Below are positions 5,632 to 6,571 of a stretch of DNA of 6,571 nucleotides, piece by piece. Where the stretch lies: positions 1 through 6,571 of the forward strand of contig JASFEP010000263.1 of NCBI GenBank assembly GCA_050124775.1. Direction: 5' to 3'. Made by a program: the position numbers and the translations under genes. Numbering within the stretch: position 1 is the first letter of the stretch; every line of letters starts with the position of its first letter. The notes below the pieces were generated by a model. It had not been told where the DNA came from and made no database searches. It saw only the letters and a program-made list of their open reading frames with translations. The stretch comes from WTAW01 sp050124775. GTDB taxonomy: Bacteria > Acidobacteriota > Aminicenantia > Aminicenantales > Aminicenantaceae.

Positions 5632-6571
5632 ATGCAGAATAACCTGAAAACGCTCCTTTCATATTTAATTTTAGCACACCTTTTTTTCCCCTCAAATGCT
5701 TGTAAATCTCGAACACAACCAGTACCGACACACAGGGAATTCCATATCCAGTACACAGATAGCGTGACCGAAGGTCCTGTGAGCTGCCGTGTTTATGTAA
5801 TCCTCGATAAAGCGATCCATCGGACACCACGTTTCGGTCCCAGCATATTCAGCCCCGAACCCTTCTACGCCATCGATGTCGAGGATTGGAAACCGGAAGA
5901 AACGATAATTCTCGACAACAAGTCTCTCGGATACCCCGTGGAGGTCGATCGCATCCCACCCGAACTCTACGCCATTCAAGCGGTCATGGATATAAACACC
6001 ACCCACCGCAGCTTCTCCATCGCCCCTGGAAACGGATACAGCCAAAAATCGATCCACGAAATAAAAGAAGGAGAGACACATATCATCGAACTGACCATCG
6101 ACCAGGTCGTGGAAGAACAGAAATTCAAGGAGGGCGAATTTATCAAATACTTGGCCGTTCCCAGCCCAAAACTCAGCGAATTTTATGGTTGGGACGTGTC
6201 GATCGAAGCAGCCGTCATCCTTCCCGAATCGTATCCGAAAACGAAGGATTCAAACATCCAATATCCCACCGTCTATGTTTTCCCAGGATGGGGGGCCACG
6301 CATTTGAGCGTTCAGGGAGGGGATTATCAACAGAGGCGCTATGGGATGAGTGGCTACGGGCTCGAAAAGGTTTTCATTGTCTTCAACCAGGAATGTCCCC
6401 TTGGATATCATGTGTTTGCGGATTCGGAGAACAACGGTCCGTGGGCAACGGCTCTCATCGAGGATTTTATTCCGTCTTTCGAGAGAGCCTTTCGTGTGAT
6501 CCCGGCCGCTTCGGCCCGTTTCCTGACCGGTCAATCTTCGGGGGGTTGGGCGAGTCTGTGGCTTCAGATCA
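5632..6571 (+). CDS. Exported alpha/beta-hydrolase of the esterase D / enterochelin-esterase-like family, 3' end missing
   Basis: 313 codons are present, uninterrupted to the right edge. Residues 1-23 form a signal peptide (MQNNLKTLLSYLILAHLFFPSNA) followed by Cys24. SNAC is a non-standard lipobox, so either lipid attachment or ordinary cleavage is possible. Residues 35-190 are an N-terminal beta-rich region: REFHIQYTDSVTEGPVSCRVYVIL, later LPPELYAIQAVMD-like IPPELYAIQAVMD and APGNGYSQ. The catalytic domain begins near 190 with YPTVYVFPGWGATH (211-224). The nucleophile elbow is G300-Q-S302-S-G304 (GxSxG; Ser302) inside ARFLTGQSSGGWASLW, preceded by NNGPWATALIEDFIPSFERAFRVI (268-290), a typical pattern of the putative-esterase family (PF00756). 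The Asp and His of the triad lie beyond the edge. Family members cleave ester bonds in siderophores, feruloylated sugars, glutathione adducts or trehalose mycolates; the substrate here is unknown. Start chosen at ATG 5632 because GGAG is five bases upstream. Divergent from the LRR gene across 182 bases. Confidence 0.87.
   Translation, partial: MQNNLKTLLSYLILAHLFFPSNACKSRTQPVPTHREFHIQYTDSVTEGPVSCRVYVILDKAIHRTPRFGPSIFSPEPFYAIDVEDWKPEETIILDNKSLGYPVEVDRIPPELYAIQAVMDINTTHRSFSIAPGNGYSQKSIHEIKEGETHIIELTIDQVVEEQKFKEGEFIKYLAVPSPKLSEFYGWDVSIEAAVILPESYPKTKDSNIQYPTVYVFPGWGATHLSVQGGDYQQRRYGMSGYGLEKVFIVFNQECPLGYHVFADSENNGPWATALIEDFIPSFERAFRVIPAASARFLTGQSSGGWASLWLQI

Noticed and set aside
5692..6081. Minus-strand open frame of 129 codons
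   Set aside because: Antisense to the esterase-like gene, whose plus-strand frame is open to the window edge and contains signal peptide and GxSxG motif.

Overview
The window looks like part of a chromosome from an uncultivated, mesophile-like bacterium with moderate GC. It carries six protein genes, and all six appear to be exported: each has an N-terminal signal peptide or lipoprotein-type leader. The gene mix is plant-type leucine-rich repeats joined to a choice-of-anchor-D-like tail, a lipoprotein serine hydrolase of the beta-lactamase class C fold, an exported enterochelin-esterase-like hydrolase, a choloylglycine/C45-type amide hydrolase and small secreted proteins of unknown family. 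This resembles Acidobacteriota, and Candidatus Aminicenantes in particular, but that assignment is inference from gene content; no rRNA or marker gene is present.

Layout. Positions 1-1450 hold three genes reading leftward: a pair of small secreted paralogues (1025-1450 and 519-935), then the 5' part of a linear amide C-N hydrolase (1-405, running off the left edge). Gaps are 89 and 113 bases, so they could be one transcript. Positions 1451-1802 contain no gene but hold two strong imperfect hairpins (1659-1696 and 1718-1759) that look like a REP- or MITE-like element. Positions 1803-3053 (minus) encode a serine beta-lactamase-fold lipoprotein with its own extended -10 promoter candidate. An AT-rich spacer follows, then a 715-residue secreted leucine-rich-repeat protein (3302-5449, minus). 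A divergent intergenic region (5450-5631) separates it from a plus-strand alpha/beta-hydrolase (5632 to the right edge, incomplete) whose ribosome binding site overlaps a 20-base near-palindrome.

How the genes fit together. No metabolic pathway links them. The common theme is envelope or extracellular location: three different hydrolases (Ntn-type amidase, serine beta-lactamase fold, GxSxG esterase) and one probable recognition or adhesion protein. No CRISPR array, phage module, toxin-antitoxin pair or convincing novel defence system is visible. The most notable items are the non-coding hairpin element, the three-repeat higher-order periodicity in the leucine-rich-repeat gene, the uncharacterised secreted paralogue pair and the hairpin over the esterase ribosome binding site.
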